Below the pieces are notes generated by a model that ran no database searches, was not told the DNA's origin, and worked only from the letters and a program-made list of their open reading frames with translations. Positions 44,175 to 53,622 of a stretch of DNA of 64,000 bases are shown here, in pieces (the stretch's first letter is position 1; each line of letters begins with the position of its first letter). Both the position numbers and the translations under genes were made by a program. The stretch comes from JAEXOD01 sp964652025 (GTDB lineage: Bacteria > Bacteroidota > Ignavibacteria > Ignavibacteriales > Melioribacteraceae), in the NCBI GenBank assembly GCA_964652025.1, contig CAZYZX010000003.1, positions 258,048 to 322,047 of the forward strand. Direction: 5' to 3'.

Positions 44175-46094
44175 ATGTTATACTATTGCAATTCTTTAAC
44201 CAACTATAAAAGATTTAAAACTATAGAAGTAAATATTGGAGGCGTTCCATTAGGTGGTAACAATCCAATAAGAATACAATCTATGACAACAACCGATACA
44301 ATGGATACCATTGCTACAGTAGAACAAACAATAAGAATGGTAGAAGCAGGTTGTGAATACGTAAGAATTACCGCCCCAAGTATTAACGAAGCTAAAAACT
44401 TAGCTAATATAAAAAAAGAATTACTAAATCGCGGTTATAAAGTACCCTTAATTGCAGATATTCACTTTACGCCAAATGCTGCAGAAATGGCTGCTAGAAT
44501 TGTAGAAAAAGTACGCATTAACCCGGGTAATTATATCGATAAAAAGAAATTCTTAAAATTAGAATATACCGATTCTGAATATGCCGAAGAAATAGATAAA
44601 ATACGTGCACGCTTTACTCCTTTAGTAAAAATATGTAAGGAGTATGGCACAGCTATGCGTATAGGCACAAATCATGGGTCATTATCCGATAGAATTATGA
44701 GCCGATATGGCGATACTCCACTTGGCATGGTAGAAAGCGCATTAGAATTTGTAAGAATTTGCCGCGATGAAAATTTTCATAATATTGTACTTTCCATGAA
44801 AGCAAGCAACCCACAAGTTATGGTTCAAGCTTATAGATTGCTGATAAATAAAATGACTGAAGAGGGAATGAACTATCCGCTACATATTGGTGTAACAGAA
44901 GCAGGCGATGGCGAAGATGGAAGAATTAAATCTGCACTTGGTATTGGCACTTTATTAGAAGATGGTATTGGAGATACTATTCGCGTATCCTTAACCGAAC
45001 CACCCGAAAACGAAGCGCCTGTTGCTATTAGTTTAGCTAACCGTTATAAAAATCGTAGCACCCATAAACCTTTGCCAGAAATTAAAAAGTATTTTATTAA
45101 TCCATTTGAATATAATAAACGCGTTACAAACGATATACTTGCAATTGGTAATGGTAATGTTCCAAAAGTAATTGCAGATTTTTCTAAACTTAATAATATC
45201 TCAATAAAAGACTTAACTAAAATTGGTTATACATATATTCCCGAAACCGATAAATGGAATATTGATGACCAAGCAGCAGATTTTATATTTTTAGGCGATA
45301 ACATATTAAACTTTGAACTACCAAATACGCTAAAACCAATTTATTTTGCAAAAACGTGGGAAAGTTTACCAAATAAATCCAGCTCTTTCCCGCTATTTGA
45401 TTGCAATTTATATATTAATTCCCCAGCAAAATCATTTGTAGCTAATTTTGTAGAGTTTAATATTAATGATTTAAACAACTTAAATAAAAAAATATTAGAT
45501 GATACAACAATATTAGTTTTAACAACCGATAACTTGCATGGAATGCCCGAACAGCGTTACGTATTCAATTATTTTTTAGAAAACGCAATTAATAACCCAG
45601 TTATAATAAAACGTGGATATAGTAAATTAACCCAAGAAGAATTAATGCTACATGCCGCAACTGATTTAGGCGGTTTGCTAATAGATGGTTTAGGTGATGG
45701 GATTTGGATTACAACAGAAGAAAACAAAGATATAAATTTTATTAACAGAATAATGTTTGGAATATTACAAGCTGCACGCGCAAGGATATCTAAAACAGAG
45801 TATATTGCTTGCCCTTCTTGCGGTAGAACTTTATTCGATTTAGTAGAAGTAACAAATGCAATTAGAGAGCGTACCGGTCACTTAAAGGGCGTTAAAATTG
45901 CTGTTATGGGTTGCATTGTAAACGGTCCTGGTGAAATGGCAGATGCTGATTATGGCTATGTTGGTAGCGGTATTGGCAAAATTACCTTATATCGCGGTAA
46001 AGAAATAGTAAAGCGAAATATTGATAGTGAGTTTGCTGTTGATGCTTTAATAGATTTAATTAAAGAAGATAACCTTTGGATAGAAAAAATTTAA
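44175..46094 (+). CDS. ispG: 4-hydroxy-3-methylbut-2-enyl diphosphate synthase, long form
   Basis: Penultimate MEP-pathway enzyme for isoprenoid precursors, an iron-sulfur protein. At 639 residues it is the long form found in Bacteroidota, Chlamydiae and plants, with an extra domain (about 290-500) between barrel and cluster domain. The N-terminal TIM barrel shows 'PIRIQSMTTTDTMDT' and 'VPLIADIHFTP'. The C-terminal [4Fe-4S] domain has 'YIACPSCGRTLFDL' and 'VMGCIVNGPGEMADADYG'. The isoprenoids it supplies would include the substrates of the GGR-like enzyme at 7-8 kb. Confidence 0.97.
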   Translation: MLYYCNSLTNYKRFKTIEVNIGGVPLGGNNPIRIQSMTTTDTMDTIATVEQTIRMVEAGCEYVRITAPSINEAKNLANIKKELLNRGYKVPLIADIHFTPNAAEMAARIVEKVRINPGNYIDKKKFLKLEYTDSEYAEEIDKIRARFTPLVKICKEYGTAMRIGTNHGSLSDRIMSRYGDTPLGMVESALEFVRICRDENFHNIVLSMKASNPQVMVQAYRLLINKMTEEGMNYPLHIGVTEAGDGEDGRIKSALGIGTLLEDGIGDTIRVSLTEPPENEAPVAISLANRYKNRSTHKPLPEIKKYFINPFEYNKRVTNDILAIGNGNVPKVIADFSKLNNISIKDLTKIGYTYIPETDKWNIDDQAADFIFLGDNILNFELPNTLKPIYFAKTWESLPNKSSSFPLFDCNLYINSPAKSFVANFVEFNINDLNNLNKKILDDTTILVLTTDNLHGMPEQRYVFNYFLENAINNPVIIKRGYSKLTQEELMLHAATDLGGLLIDGLGDGIWITTEENKDINFINRIMFGILQAARARISKTEYIACPSCGRTLFDLVEVTNAIRERTGHLKGVKIAVMGCIVNGPGEMADADYGYVGSGIGKITLYRGKEIVKRNIDSEFAVDALIDLIKEDNLWIEKI

Positions 46095-46112
46095 AAAAAA
46101 TTTAATAATATG

Positions 46113-46260
46113 TTGAGATTTAATAAAAAAAATCTTACTTTTGTAGTAAGAGATTATGAAAAATATAAGTAAAAACCGTAAAATAAGTATTTTACCGCTA
46201 TTTTTAGCGGAGTTAAAATAAAATTAAATGCACCTTTCAAAAAAGGGTGCATTTTTTTTG
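46113..46260 (+). ncRNA. Candidate small structured RNA or nif3 leader
   Basis: A Bacteroidota-style promoter match (TTG at 46113, 20 bp, TACTTTTG at 46136-46143) precedes about 110 bp that end in a strong terminator. In between lies a long hairpin, TATTTTA-CCGCTA / TAGCGG-(AGT)-TAAAATA (46188-46220). A 21-codon ORF (46156-46221) starts right after the predicted transcription start and stops at the base of that hairpin. The terminator ends only about 5 bp before the nif3 ATG. It could be a free small RNA or an attenuating leader for nif3. Direct evidence is limited to structure. Confidence 0.4.
46226..46260 (+). terminator. Intrinsic terminator directly before nif3
   Basis: AAATGCACC (46226-46234) and GGTGCATTT (46246-46254) form a 9-bp stem followed by eight T. 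It stops 6 bp before the nif3 start codon, so most upstream transcripts should end here. Confidence 0.9.
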
Positions 46261-46265
46261 ATATT

Positions 46266-47384
46266 ATGATAAAAGACTTTATAAAGTTTTTCGAAAATAT
46301 AGTACCAAAAGGTGCTGCTTGGGAAAAAGATAACGTTGGACTGCAATTTGGCAATCCAAACGATCCTATAAAAAACATTTTGGTTTGTTTAGAGCTTAAT
46401 CCACAAGCCTTAAAGTTTGCTATTAATAACAATTGCAACTTTATTATTACCCACCACCCATTTATTTTCACTCCTCTTAAAAATATTAATTATAATACCG
46501 AAAGTGGTAAAATTATTATAGAAGCCATAAAAAACAATATTACCGTTTACTCTGCCCATACAAATTTAGATTTTTCTAAAGGAGGTGTTAGCTTTCAACT
46601 TGCTAAAAAGTTAAAGCTAACAGAATTAAAATTCCTTACAAATGCCGAGAACACTCGCTTTAAAGTTTCGGTTTTTGTACCTAACGAACACGTAGAAAAA
46701 GTAAGCGAAGCAATTTTTGAAGCGGGTGGAGGAATAATTGGAGACTACAATAAATGCAGCTACAGAGTAAACGGCAAAGGAACATTTGAAGGAAACGAAC
46801 ACAGCAACCCCACAATAGGCACCAAACAAAATTTTGAAACAGTTGATGAAATTAAATTAGAAGTTATAGCTAATAAATGGGATTTACACAAAGTTATTAA
46901 CGCACTTATAAAAAGCCACCCCTACGAAGAACCCGCTTACGATATTTACCCACTACTAAATAAAAACGAAAACTTTGGCGCTGGTGTAATTGGTTACCTT
47001 GATAATCCTATGAATATTAACGATTTCTTTTCTTATGTTAAAAAAGAATTAAACTTAGACGCTTTTAAATATACACTTGGTAGTAAAAATATTATAAATA
47101 AAGTTGCTGTATGTGGTGGTAGTGGTAGCGAACTATTAAACGCAGCAATAGAACAAAATGCAGATGCATTTATTACTGCAGATATTAAATATCATACTTA
47201 CCATGATGCAGCGGGTAAAATTACTTTAATTGATGCTGGCCATTACGAAACAGAAATTTTTGGCTTAGATACAATTAAAAACATTATAAATAACTATATA
47301 AAAGTTAGTAACGAAAAATTTGAGATATTTGACTTTTTAGAAACAAACCCAATAAGATTTTATTATAATTTAGGAGATAAATAA
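46266..47384 (+). CDS. Nif3-like dinuclear metal centre protein
   Basis: A 372-residue member of the Nif3/DUF34 family, a toroidal hexamer with a two-metal site. Metal ligands are visible in 'IITHHPFIF' (about 64-72), 'YSAHTNLDFSKGG' (about 98-110) and the C-terminal 'DAGHYETE' (about 324-331). The middle (about 130-240) is the PII/CutA-like insert ('FKVSVFVPNEHVEKVSEAIF') typical of the longer form. It has been linked to GTP cyclohydrolase I activity and metal homeostasis, but the role is unsettled. The zinc-ribbon protein gene follows after 1 bp, a common pairing. Confidence 0.92.
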   Translation: MIKDFIKFFENIVPKGAAWEKDNVGLQFGNPNDPIKNILVCLELNPQALKFAINNNCNFIITHHPFIFTPLKNINYNTESGKIIIEAIKNNITVYSAHTNLDFSKGGVSFQLAKKLKLTELKFLTNAENTRFKVSVFVPNEHVEKVSEAIFEAGGGIIGDYNKCSYRVNGKGTFEGNEHSNPTIGTKQNFETVDEIKLEVIANKWDLHKVINALIKSHPYEEPAYDIYPLLNKNENFGAGVIGYLDNPMNINDFFSYVKKELNLDAFKYTLGSKNIINKVAVCGGSGSELLNAAIEQNADAFITADIKYHTYHDAAGKITLIDAGHYETEIFGLDTIKNIINNYIKVSNEKFEIFDFLETNPIRFYYNLGDK

Positions 47385-47385
47385 A

Positions 47386-48111
47386 GTGATTTCACGATTA
47401 ACAGCGCTTTACGAGTTACAACTAATTGACGAGCAGTTAGACGAATTAGAAGAATTACGTGGGGATTTGCCTACTGCAGTTAACGAGTTGGTTAGCAAAA
47501 TTAATGGAATTAAAAATTCCGTAGACCTTAAAGAAAAGGAAATGCAAGCAGCAAAAGAGCGTAAAACAGTAATTGAAGAAGAAAGACTACGCGCAACAGA
47601 AAACCTTAAAAGATATAAAGCTCAGCTTTATCAAGTAAGAAATAATAAAGAATATGATGCCTTAACCAAAGAAATTGACCAAACAGAAGAAAACATTAAA
47701 AAGCTTGATGCAGAAAACTTACAAATTGTTGAGTTGCTTGAAAAATTAGAAGTTGAAATTTTAGAAATTACACCTCAACTTACAAAATTAACTGAAGAAC
47801 TTAAAGAAAAAGAAGATAATTTAAAGCAGATAATTAAAGCTAACGAACGCGAAGAGCAAAAGTTACGCGAAATAAGAGAAAAAGTGGTTGAAAAAGTTAA
47901 AAAACCAGATTATGTAACATACACAAGAATTAGAAAAGCATTAGGTGGACGTGCTGTTGTTCCTATTGTACGCGGCAGTTGCGATGGCTGCCATAATATT
48001 ATCCCCAGCCAAAGACAAATTGAAATTAAATCTAACAAAAGAATGTTCAACTGCGAAGCTTGCGGTAGAATTATAGTTTCTCAAGAAATTGTTGATGCAG
48101 TTAAAAAATAA
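47386..48111 (+). CDS. Coiled-coil protein with C-terminal C4 zinc ribbon (DUF164)
   Basis: A 241-residue cytoplasmic protein. Residues about 30-180 are a long charged coiled coil, and the C-terminus carries a zinc ribbon with paired Cys motifs 'CDGCH' (about 198-202) and 'CEACG' (about 222-226). It matches the DUF164 / zf-RING_7 family found next to nif3 in many bacteria. The start is GTG 47386, one base after the nif3 stop and read from a GGAGATAAATAA site. Its function is unknown; an RNA- or DNA-related role has been suggested for relatives. Confidence 0.9.
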   Translation: MISRLTALYELQLIDEQLDELEELRGDLPTAVNELVSKINGIKNSVDLKEKEMQAAKERKTVIEEERLRATENLKRYKAQLYQVRNNKEYDALTKEIDQTEENIKKLDAENLQIVELLEKLEVEILEITPQLTKLTEELKEKEDNLKQIIKANEREEQKLREIREKVVEKVKKPDYVTYTRIRKALGGRAVVPIVRGSCDGCHNIIPSQRQIEIKSNKRMFNCEACGRIIVSQEIVDAVKK

Positions 48112-48115
48112 ATTT

Positions 48116-48140
48116 AAGGGGCTTTAAGCCCCTTTTTTTT
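48116..48140. terminator. Terminator between the zinc-ribbon gene and ilvE
   Basis: AAGGGGC (48116-48122) and GCCCCTT (48128-48134) pair around a 5-nt loop, followed by T8 on the plus strand. On the minus strand the tail is TTAAATTTATTTTTT, so it may also end the ilv/leu operon transcript. Confidence 0.9.
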
Positions 48141-49089
48141 AACTTGCTTTATGTTCCTCTGCTGCTTCATAATTTACATAATCTAACCACTCTAAGTATT
48201 TACCATTTTTACCATGAATGATATCAGAATATGCGCTTTGCATTTCTGCACATACTTTACCCGTTTTGCCACAACCAATTTTTCTATGGTCTATTTCACT
48301 TAATGCTATAACTTCTGCTGCTGTGCCTGTTACAAAAACTTCATCTGCAATATAAAGCTGGTCTCTACTTATTGTCTCTTCCCTAACTTCATATCCTCTA
48401 TCTTTTGCTACTGTTATAATTGTATCCCTTGTAAAACCTTCCAAAATTCCATTTTTAGGTGGTGTGTATATTACTCCATCTCTAACCAAAAATATGTTTT
48501 CACCCGTGCACTCGCTAACATTTCCGTATGGGTCTAACATTATTGCTTCATCAAATCCTAAGCGTAAACTTTCACTTTTTGCTAAAACAGAGTTTACATA
48601 ATTACCAGCTATTTTTGCTTTAGTCATCATAATATTTGGATGATGACGTGGAAAAGTTGATACATTCCCCCTTATTCCATTTAATAATGCTTTTTCACCC
48701 AAGTAATTTGTCCATTTCCAAACGGCAATAGATACCTCTACTACTACATTAGTTGTAGATAAATTCCAACCATTTTCTTTTATATATACAAGTGGACGTA
48801 TATAACACTCTTCAAAATTATTTACCCTTATCAGGTCTAAACATGCATAGTACAAATCCTCTTCTGTATAAGGCAAATTATTAAAGCCAAGCACTTTAGA
48901 ACTTGCAAAAAGCCGCTTTATGTGATCTTTTAACCTAAAAACCGCTGGTCCACTATCTGTAGAGTAAGAGCGGATACCTTCAAAAACTGCCGTTCCATAG
49001 TGCAACGAGCTTGTTAAAAAGTGTACGTTTGCTTCCTTAAAGGGTATAATTTTACCCTCGTGCCAAATGTAATCAGATTCAAATCCCAT
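48139..49089 (-). CDS. ilvE: Branched-chain amino acid aminotransferase
   Basis: PLP-dependent fold-type IV transaminase catalysing the last step of Ile, Leu and Val synthesis. The 316-residue protein shows 'HYGTAVFEGIRSYST' (about 31-45), the PLP Lys in 'MMTKAKIAGNYVNS' (about 155), 'GFDEAIMLDPYGNVSECTGENIF' area ('NVSECTGENIFLV') and 'FVTGTAAEV'. It is the last of nine genes in the ilv/leu operon, 18 bp behind leuD, and serves all three pathways. Confidence 0.97.
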   Translation of the reverse strand: MGFESDYIWHEGKIIPFKEANVHFLTSSLHYGTAVFEGIRSYSTDSGPAVFRLKDHIKRLFASSKVLGFNNLPYTEEDLYYACLDLIRVNNFEECYIRPLVYIKENGWNLSTTNVVVEVSIAVWKWTNYLGEKALLNGIRGNVSTFPRHHPNIMMTKAKIAGNYVNSVLAKSESLRLGFDEAIMLDPYGNVSECTGENIFLVRDGVIYTPPKNGILEGFTRDTIITVAKDRGYEVREETISRDQLYIADEVFVTGTAAEVIALSEIDHRKIGCGKTGKVCAEMQSAYSDIIHGKNGKYLEWLDYVNYEAAEEHKAS

Positions 49090-49107
49090 TTTGTTATTCC
49101 TATATTG

Positions 49108-49659
49108 TTATATCATTTCATTTTTTCTTGCGTATTCAAATATTCCCCCCGCCGCAACAATTGGTAAAACACTCCCCAAATCTTTTAATTTAAATTGTAC
49201 AGCACCATTTACAACAATTAAATTTTCCTCAGTATCTAACTCTAAAATATCGCCCGTTTTAATTTTATTGTTTAATCTTTCCTCACTTTCAAAAGGAATA
49301 AAAAAACCGCCATCAACTGCATTTCTATAAAAAATGCGCGCATAAGATAAAGCAATTATGGCTTTTATTCCTGCTTTGGCTAATGCAAAAGGTGCATGTT
49401 CCCTAGATGAACCACATCCAAAATTGCTACCAGCAACAATTATTTCATATTCACTTTTAGTCCCTTCTTTTATAAAAGGGATGTTACCATATGGCAAACC
49501 ACTTTGGCTTATTGGAACCGCACTTAACGCATATTTACCATAATTTTCTGCTTCCTTTTCATCTGTTAAGCTATAGACCAAATATTCTGCGGGTATAATT
49601 TGGTCTGTATCTATATTATCACCTAAAACAAAAACTTTACCTTTAATAAATCTTTCCAT
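49108..49659 (-). CDS. leuD: 3-isopropylmalate dehydratase small subunit
   Basis: The swivelling domain of isopropylmalate isomerase (leucine pathway), working with LeuC. The 183-residue protein begins 'KGKVFVLGDNIDTDQIIPAEYL' (core 'DNIDTDQIIPA') and contains the substrate-binding 'GSNFGCGSSREHAPFALAKAG' (core 'GSNFGCGSSREHAP'). The form matches the shorter LeuD type paired with a 420-430-residue LeuC. It lies 12 bp behind leuC. Confidence 0.96.
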   Translation of the reverse strand: MERFIKGKVFVLGDNIDTDQIIPAEYLVYSLTDEKEAENYGKYALSAVPISQSGLPYGNIPFIKEGTKSEYEIIVAGSNFGCGSSREHAPFALAKAGIKAIIALSYARIFYRNAVDGGFFIPFESEERLNNKIKTGDILELDTEENLIVVNGAVQFKLKDLGSVLPIVAAGGIFEYARKNEMI

Positions 49660-49671
49660 AAAATAGTATCC

Positions 49672-50970
49672 TTAATTAATAAAATCTCTGGGGTCTGTTA
49701 TAACTCCTTTTATGGCACTTGCAGCCACAGTAAAAGGAGAAGCTAAATAAACTTGGGATTTTTTGCTCCCCATTCTACCCGGAAAGTTTCTATTTGTTGT
49801 AGATATAATTACTTCGCCATCAACTGCGCGTCCAAAAGTATCATCTGGCCCACCCAAGCAAGCAGCACAAGAAGGTTGACTAAAAAAGCAACCTGCATTT
49901 TCAAAAATATCCATTAAATATTCCCCATCATAACTTTCGGTTTTTAGCTTGTTTAATGTTTCTGTTGTAGCTGGAACAATAAATGTTGGAACGCTAACCG
50001 TATTTCCTTTTAAAATTTTAGCCGCAAACCTAAAATCTGTAATTTTACCACCTGTACAAGAACCTATATAGCACTTAGTTAATTTAGTGCCGCTAACTTC
50101 TTTAACCGTGCTTCTATTATCTGGGCTGTGTGGTTTTGCTACAAGCGGTTCAATTGTTTTAGTATCATAAACATAAACTGCTTTGTAATTAGCATCTAAA
50201 TCACTATAAAATAGGTCAAATTCTTTATCCGTTTTACTTTTAACATATGCAATAGTTTTTTCATCAGGTTCAATAATCCCATTCATACCACCGGCTTCTA
50301 TTGCCATATTAGTTAAAGTCATACGTTCTTCCATAGATAGCTCCATTACCGTTTCCCCCGCAAATTCCATAGCGCAATAAGTAGCCCCTTCTGTTGTAAT
50401 ATCGCCTAAAATTTGCAATATTAAATCTTTTGCGGTTAAATAATTGGGCATTTTACCATTAAAAATAAATTTAATTGTTTCCGGTACTTTTTCCCAAATT
50501 TTGCCCGTACCTAAAATAAAAGCAGCATCTGTATTACCAACCCCAGTAGCAAACATGCCAAAAGCTCCACTTGTGCAAGTGTGGCTATCTGTTCCAAATA
50601 AAACTTTGCCCGGCAAGTTAAATCCTTCTTCCGCTAAAGCAACGTGGCAAACTCCTTTGTAGCGTTCCGTGTTGGGGTCATAGTAATGTGCTAAATTTTG
50701 CTCTTTTGCAAATTCTCTTAAAAATTCTACATTTCTATTAGCCTGTTTATTTGCTGTAAATATATAGTGGTCTGGAAATATTACAAGCTTATCTTTATCC
50801 CATATTTTCGCTTTTTCTTTAAATTCATTTCGCCAAATATTTATTGTTGGCGGTCCACAAACATCGTGCGTCATTAAAACATCTACATTTAGCCAAATAT
50901 TTTCACCAGGTTTAACAAATTTTTTACCCGATGCTTTTGCTAATATTTTTTCTGTTATTGTCATTCCCAT
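49672..50970 (-). CDS. leuC: 3-isopropylmalate dehydratase large subunit
   Basis: Aconitase-family [4Fe-4S] enzyme subunit isomerising 2- and 3-isopropylmalate. At 432 residues it is the shorter LeuC/HacA-like form. Markers are 'DHYIFTANKQANRN', 'LFGTDSHTCTSGAFGMFATGVGNTD' (core 'GTDSHTCTSGAFGMFATG'), the cluster Cys in 'YIGSCTGGKITDF' and in 'CFFSQPSCAACLGG'. The ATG at 50970 is preceded by AGGTGA. It follows leuA by 7 bp and forms the isomerase with leuD. Confidence 0.96.
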   Translation of the reverse strand: MGMTITEKILAKASGKKFVKPGENIWLNVDVLMTHDVCGPPTINIWRNEFKEKAKIWDKDKLVIFPDHYIFTANKQANRNVEFLREFAKEQNLAHYYDPNTERYKGVCHVALAEEGFNLPGKVLFGTDSHTCTSGAFGMFATGVGNTDAAFILGTGKIWEKVPETIKFIFNGKMPNYLTAKDLILQILGDITTEGATYCAMEFAGETVMELSMEERMTLTNMAIEAGGMNGIIEPDEKTIAYVKSKTDKEFDLFYSDLDANYKAVYVYDTKTIEPLVAKPHSPDNRSTVKEVSGTKLTKCYIGSCTGGKITDFRFAAKILKGNTVSVPTFIVPATTETLNKLKTESYDGEYLMDIFENAGCFFSQPSCAACLGGPDDTFGRAVDGEVIISTTNRNFPGRMGSKKSQVYLASPFTVAASAIKGVITDPRDFIN

Positions 50971-50977
50971 TTTTCAC

Positions 50978-52549
50978 CTAAACTAATTCTTCAACACTAT
51001 TTTCTTTGCTAATAGTAAACTTATATTTTTCGTATTGATTTACTGCATTTAAGTAAGCATAAGCCCCTGCTTCTATAACATCAGTAGAAACTCCTCTTCC
51101 GTAATAAATTTTATCCCTAATTTTAACGCGCAAAGTTACTTCTCCCATTGCTTCTCTTCCTGCGGTTACAGAACGAACTTGATACGATTCTAAATGTGTA
51201 TCTACATTTAATGCGCGGTTTATTGCATTAAAAACAGCATCAACGGCTCCATCACCTGTGGCACTATCTGAATATATTTTTTCGTGATTTTTAATTTTAA
51301 CTGTTGCTGTGGGTATTGTTAAAGTTCCACTACTTATATTAAGATACTCTAAAGTATAAACATCATCAAACTTAGAATATTTATCCCCCATCAAACTTCT
51401 TAAATCTTCATCATACACTTCTTTTTTCTTATCTGCTAATTTTGTAAACTCTTCGTAAATTTTTTGCAACTCGCTTTCGGTAAGGGTGTAGCCTAATTCT
51501 GTTAAACGGACTTTTAACCCATGTCTTCCACTATGGCGCCCTAAAACAATTTTAGTTTTGGGAACTCCAACATCTTCGGGCTTCATTATTTCGTATGTTT
51601 CTCTATTTTTTAACATACCATCTTGGTGTATTCCGCTTTCGTGCGCAAATGCGTTATCTCCAACTATTGCTTTATTTGGTTGTACAATTATTCCAGAAAA
51701 TGAGGAAACCATTTTACTTGTATTATAAATTTCCTTTGTGTTAATACCTGTATAAAAATTAAAAATATCTTTCCTTACATTAAGCGCCATAACAATTTCT
51801 TCTAATGCTGCATTACCGGCTCGTTCACCAATTCCATTTATTGTGCATTCAACTTGCCTTGCACCGTTTGCAATGCCAGCAAGTGAGTTACACACAGCTA
51901 AACCTAAATCGTTATGGCAATGCACGCTAATTATTGCTTTTTCTATATTTTTAACGCGCCTTTTTAATTCTGCTATTTTAGCACCAAACTCTTCGGGCAT
52001 AGTGTAACCGGTTGTATCTGGAATATTTACAGTGGTTGCACCTGCCTCTATTGCTGCTTCTATTACTTCTGCCAAATAGCCTATATCGGTGCGCCCTGCA
52101 TCTTCAGCAGAAAACTCTACATCTGCGCAAAAAGTTTTTGCATAAGCAACCATATCATAGGACATTTTAAGCACCGTTTTTCGTTTTTCTTCTAACGTAG
52201 TGCCATATCTGCTGCTGCCAAATTTGCCAATAATATGATAATCTGATGTACTAGAAAAAGTATGTATTCTTTTTTTATAAGCATTTTTAATGGCATTATA
52301 AGCTGCTAAAATATCTTCCTCTTTAGCTCTGCTTAATGCAGCAACAACAACTTTAACTTCGTCAGAAATTCTTTGCACTGCTTCAAATTGTGCAGGAGAT
52401 GAAACAGGAAAGCCCGCTTCAATTACATCCACGCCTAATTTTTCAAGTTGTTTTGCAATTTCTACTTTTTCGAATACATTAAGTGATGCACCCGGTGACT
52501 GCTCGCCATCTCGTAATGTTGTATCAAATATTATGATCCTATTTTCCAT
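50978..52549 (-). CDS. leuA: 2-isopropylmalate synthase
   Basis: First committed leucine enzyme, condensing acetyl-CoA with 2-ketoisovalerate. The 523-residue length includes the N-terminal HMGL-like TIM barrel ('IIFDTTLRDGEQSPGASLN', 'ISVHCHNDLGLAV') and the C-terminal allosteric LeuA dimer domain (about 385-515), so leucine feedback is expected. Metal ligands are in 'DTTLRDGEQ' and 'HCHNDLG'. A citramalate synthase is less likely given the leuBCD neighbours. It sits 8 bp behind leuB. Confidence 0.95.
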   Translation of the reverse strand: MENRIIIFDTTLRDGEQSPGASLNVFEKVEIAKQLEKLGVDVIEAGFPVSSPAQFEAVQRISDEVKVVVAALSRAKEEDILAAYNAIKNAYKKRIHTFSSTSDYHIIGKFGSSRYGTTLEEKRKTVLKMSYDMVAYAKTFCADVEFSAEDAGRTDIGYLAEVIEAAIEAGATTVNIPDTTGYTMPEEFGAKIAELKRRVKNIEKAIISVHCHNDLGLAVCNSLAGIANGARQVECTINGIGERAGNAALEEIVMALNVRKDIFNFYTGINTKEIYNTSKMVSSFSGIIVQPNKAIVGDNAFAHESGIHQDGMLKNRETYEIMKPEDVGVPKTKIVLGRHSGRHGLKVRLTELGYTLTESELQKIYEEFTKLADKKKEVYDEDLRSLMGDKYSKFDDVYTLEYLNISSGTLTIPTATVKIKNHEKIYSDSATGDGAVDAVFNAINRALNVDTHLESYQVRSVTAGREAMGEVTLRVKIRDKIYYGRGVSTDVIEAGAYAYLNAVNQYEKYKFTISKENSVEELV

Positions 52550-52557
52550 ATTTCCTC

Positions 52558-53622
52558 TTATTTTTTCCTAATCTTTTCAGCTATCTTTTCGCACATCTCT
52601 TGCGTTCCAATTATTTTATCATCCTTATCAGCAATATCTACCGTTCTATATCCCTCGTTTAATAACTCTTCCACACTTGCTTCTATTACTTCGCTTGCAC
52701 TATCTAAATTAAAAGTGTATTTCATCATCATCGCAACAGATAGCACCGTTCCTATAGGATTAGCTATATCTTTTCCTGCAATATCGGGAGCGCTACCATG
52801 TATTGGTTCATATAAGGAGTATTTATTCCCCATGCTGGCAGAAGGTAACATCCCTAAACTTCCGGTAATAATCCCCGCTAAATCGCTTAAAATATCCCCA
52901 AATAAATTGCTTGTTAAAATAACGTCAAACTGCTTTGGATTTTTTACTATTTGCATAGCCGCATTATCAACATACATATCTGTTACAGATATTTCCGCAT
53001 AACTTTTTGCTTGTTTATGAACAATATTTCTCCAAAATTTAGATACTTCTAACACATTAGCTTTATCTACAGATACAATTTGCTTTTTCCTTTTAAGAGC
53101 AATTTTTGCAGCAATATCAAAAATTCTTTCAACTTCATAATCATAATAAAGCATAGTATTATAAGCTTTATTTGCGTCTTCTCCCCTTGGTGTGCCAAAA
53201 TAAATACCACCAGTAAGCTCGCGCACAACCACAAAATCTGTATATGCAACAACATCATTTTTTAAAGTTGACGCATTTAATAAACAGTTAAAAACTTTTG
53301 CTGGGCGAATATTTGCAAATAAACCTAATTCCTTACGTAAAGAAAGTAACCCCGTTTCAGGTCTTAAATGTGCAGGTAAGCTATCCCACTTATAGCCGCC
53401 TACCGCCCCAAGAAGCACGGCATCACTGCTTTTGCACTCTGCAAGCACTTCTTGGGTAAGCGGGCTGCCATACATATCAATCGCATCTCCACCAAACTTC
53501 TGTTCTACTAAATCTATTTTTAAATTAAATAAATTGCTAACGGCATTTAATACTTTTACCGAACCTAATACTATTTCCTTACCTATTCCATCACCTGGTA
53601 AAAGTACTATTTTATAACTCAT
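52558..53622 (-). CDS. leuB: 3-isopropylmalate dehydrogenase
   Basis: NAD-dependent beta-decarboxylating dehydrogenase of leucine synthesis. The 354-residue protein has 'LLPGDGIGKEIV' (about 6-17), 'LLSLRKELGLFANIRP' (substrate Arg), 'RELTGGIYFG', the metal Asp in 'NLFGDILSDLAG' and the NAD site 'EPIHGSAPDIAGKDIANP' (about 268-285), all intact. It overlaps the end of ilvC by 4 bp (ATGA), so the Val and Leu branches are translationally linked. Confidence 0.97.
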   Translation of the reverse strand: MSYKIVLLPGDGIGKEIVLGSVKVLNAVSNLFNLKIDLVEQKFGGDAIDMYGSPLTQEVLAECKSSDAVLLGAVGGYKWDSLPAHLRPETGLLSLRKELGLFANIRPAKVFNCLLNASTLKNDVVAYTDFVVVRELTGGIYFGTPRGEDANKAYNTMLYYDYEVERIFDIAAKIALKRKKQIVSVDKANVLEVSKFWRNIVHKQAKSYAEISVTDMYVDNAAMQIVKNPKQFDVILTSNLFGDILSDLAGIITGSLGMLPSASMGNKYSLYEPIHGSAPDIAGKDIANPIGTVLSVAMMMKYTFNLDSASEVIEASVEELLNEGYRTVDIADKDDKIIGTQEMCEKIAEKIRKK

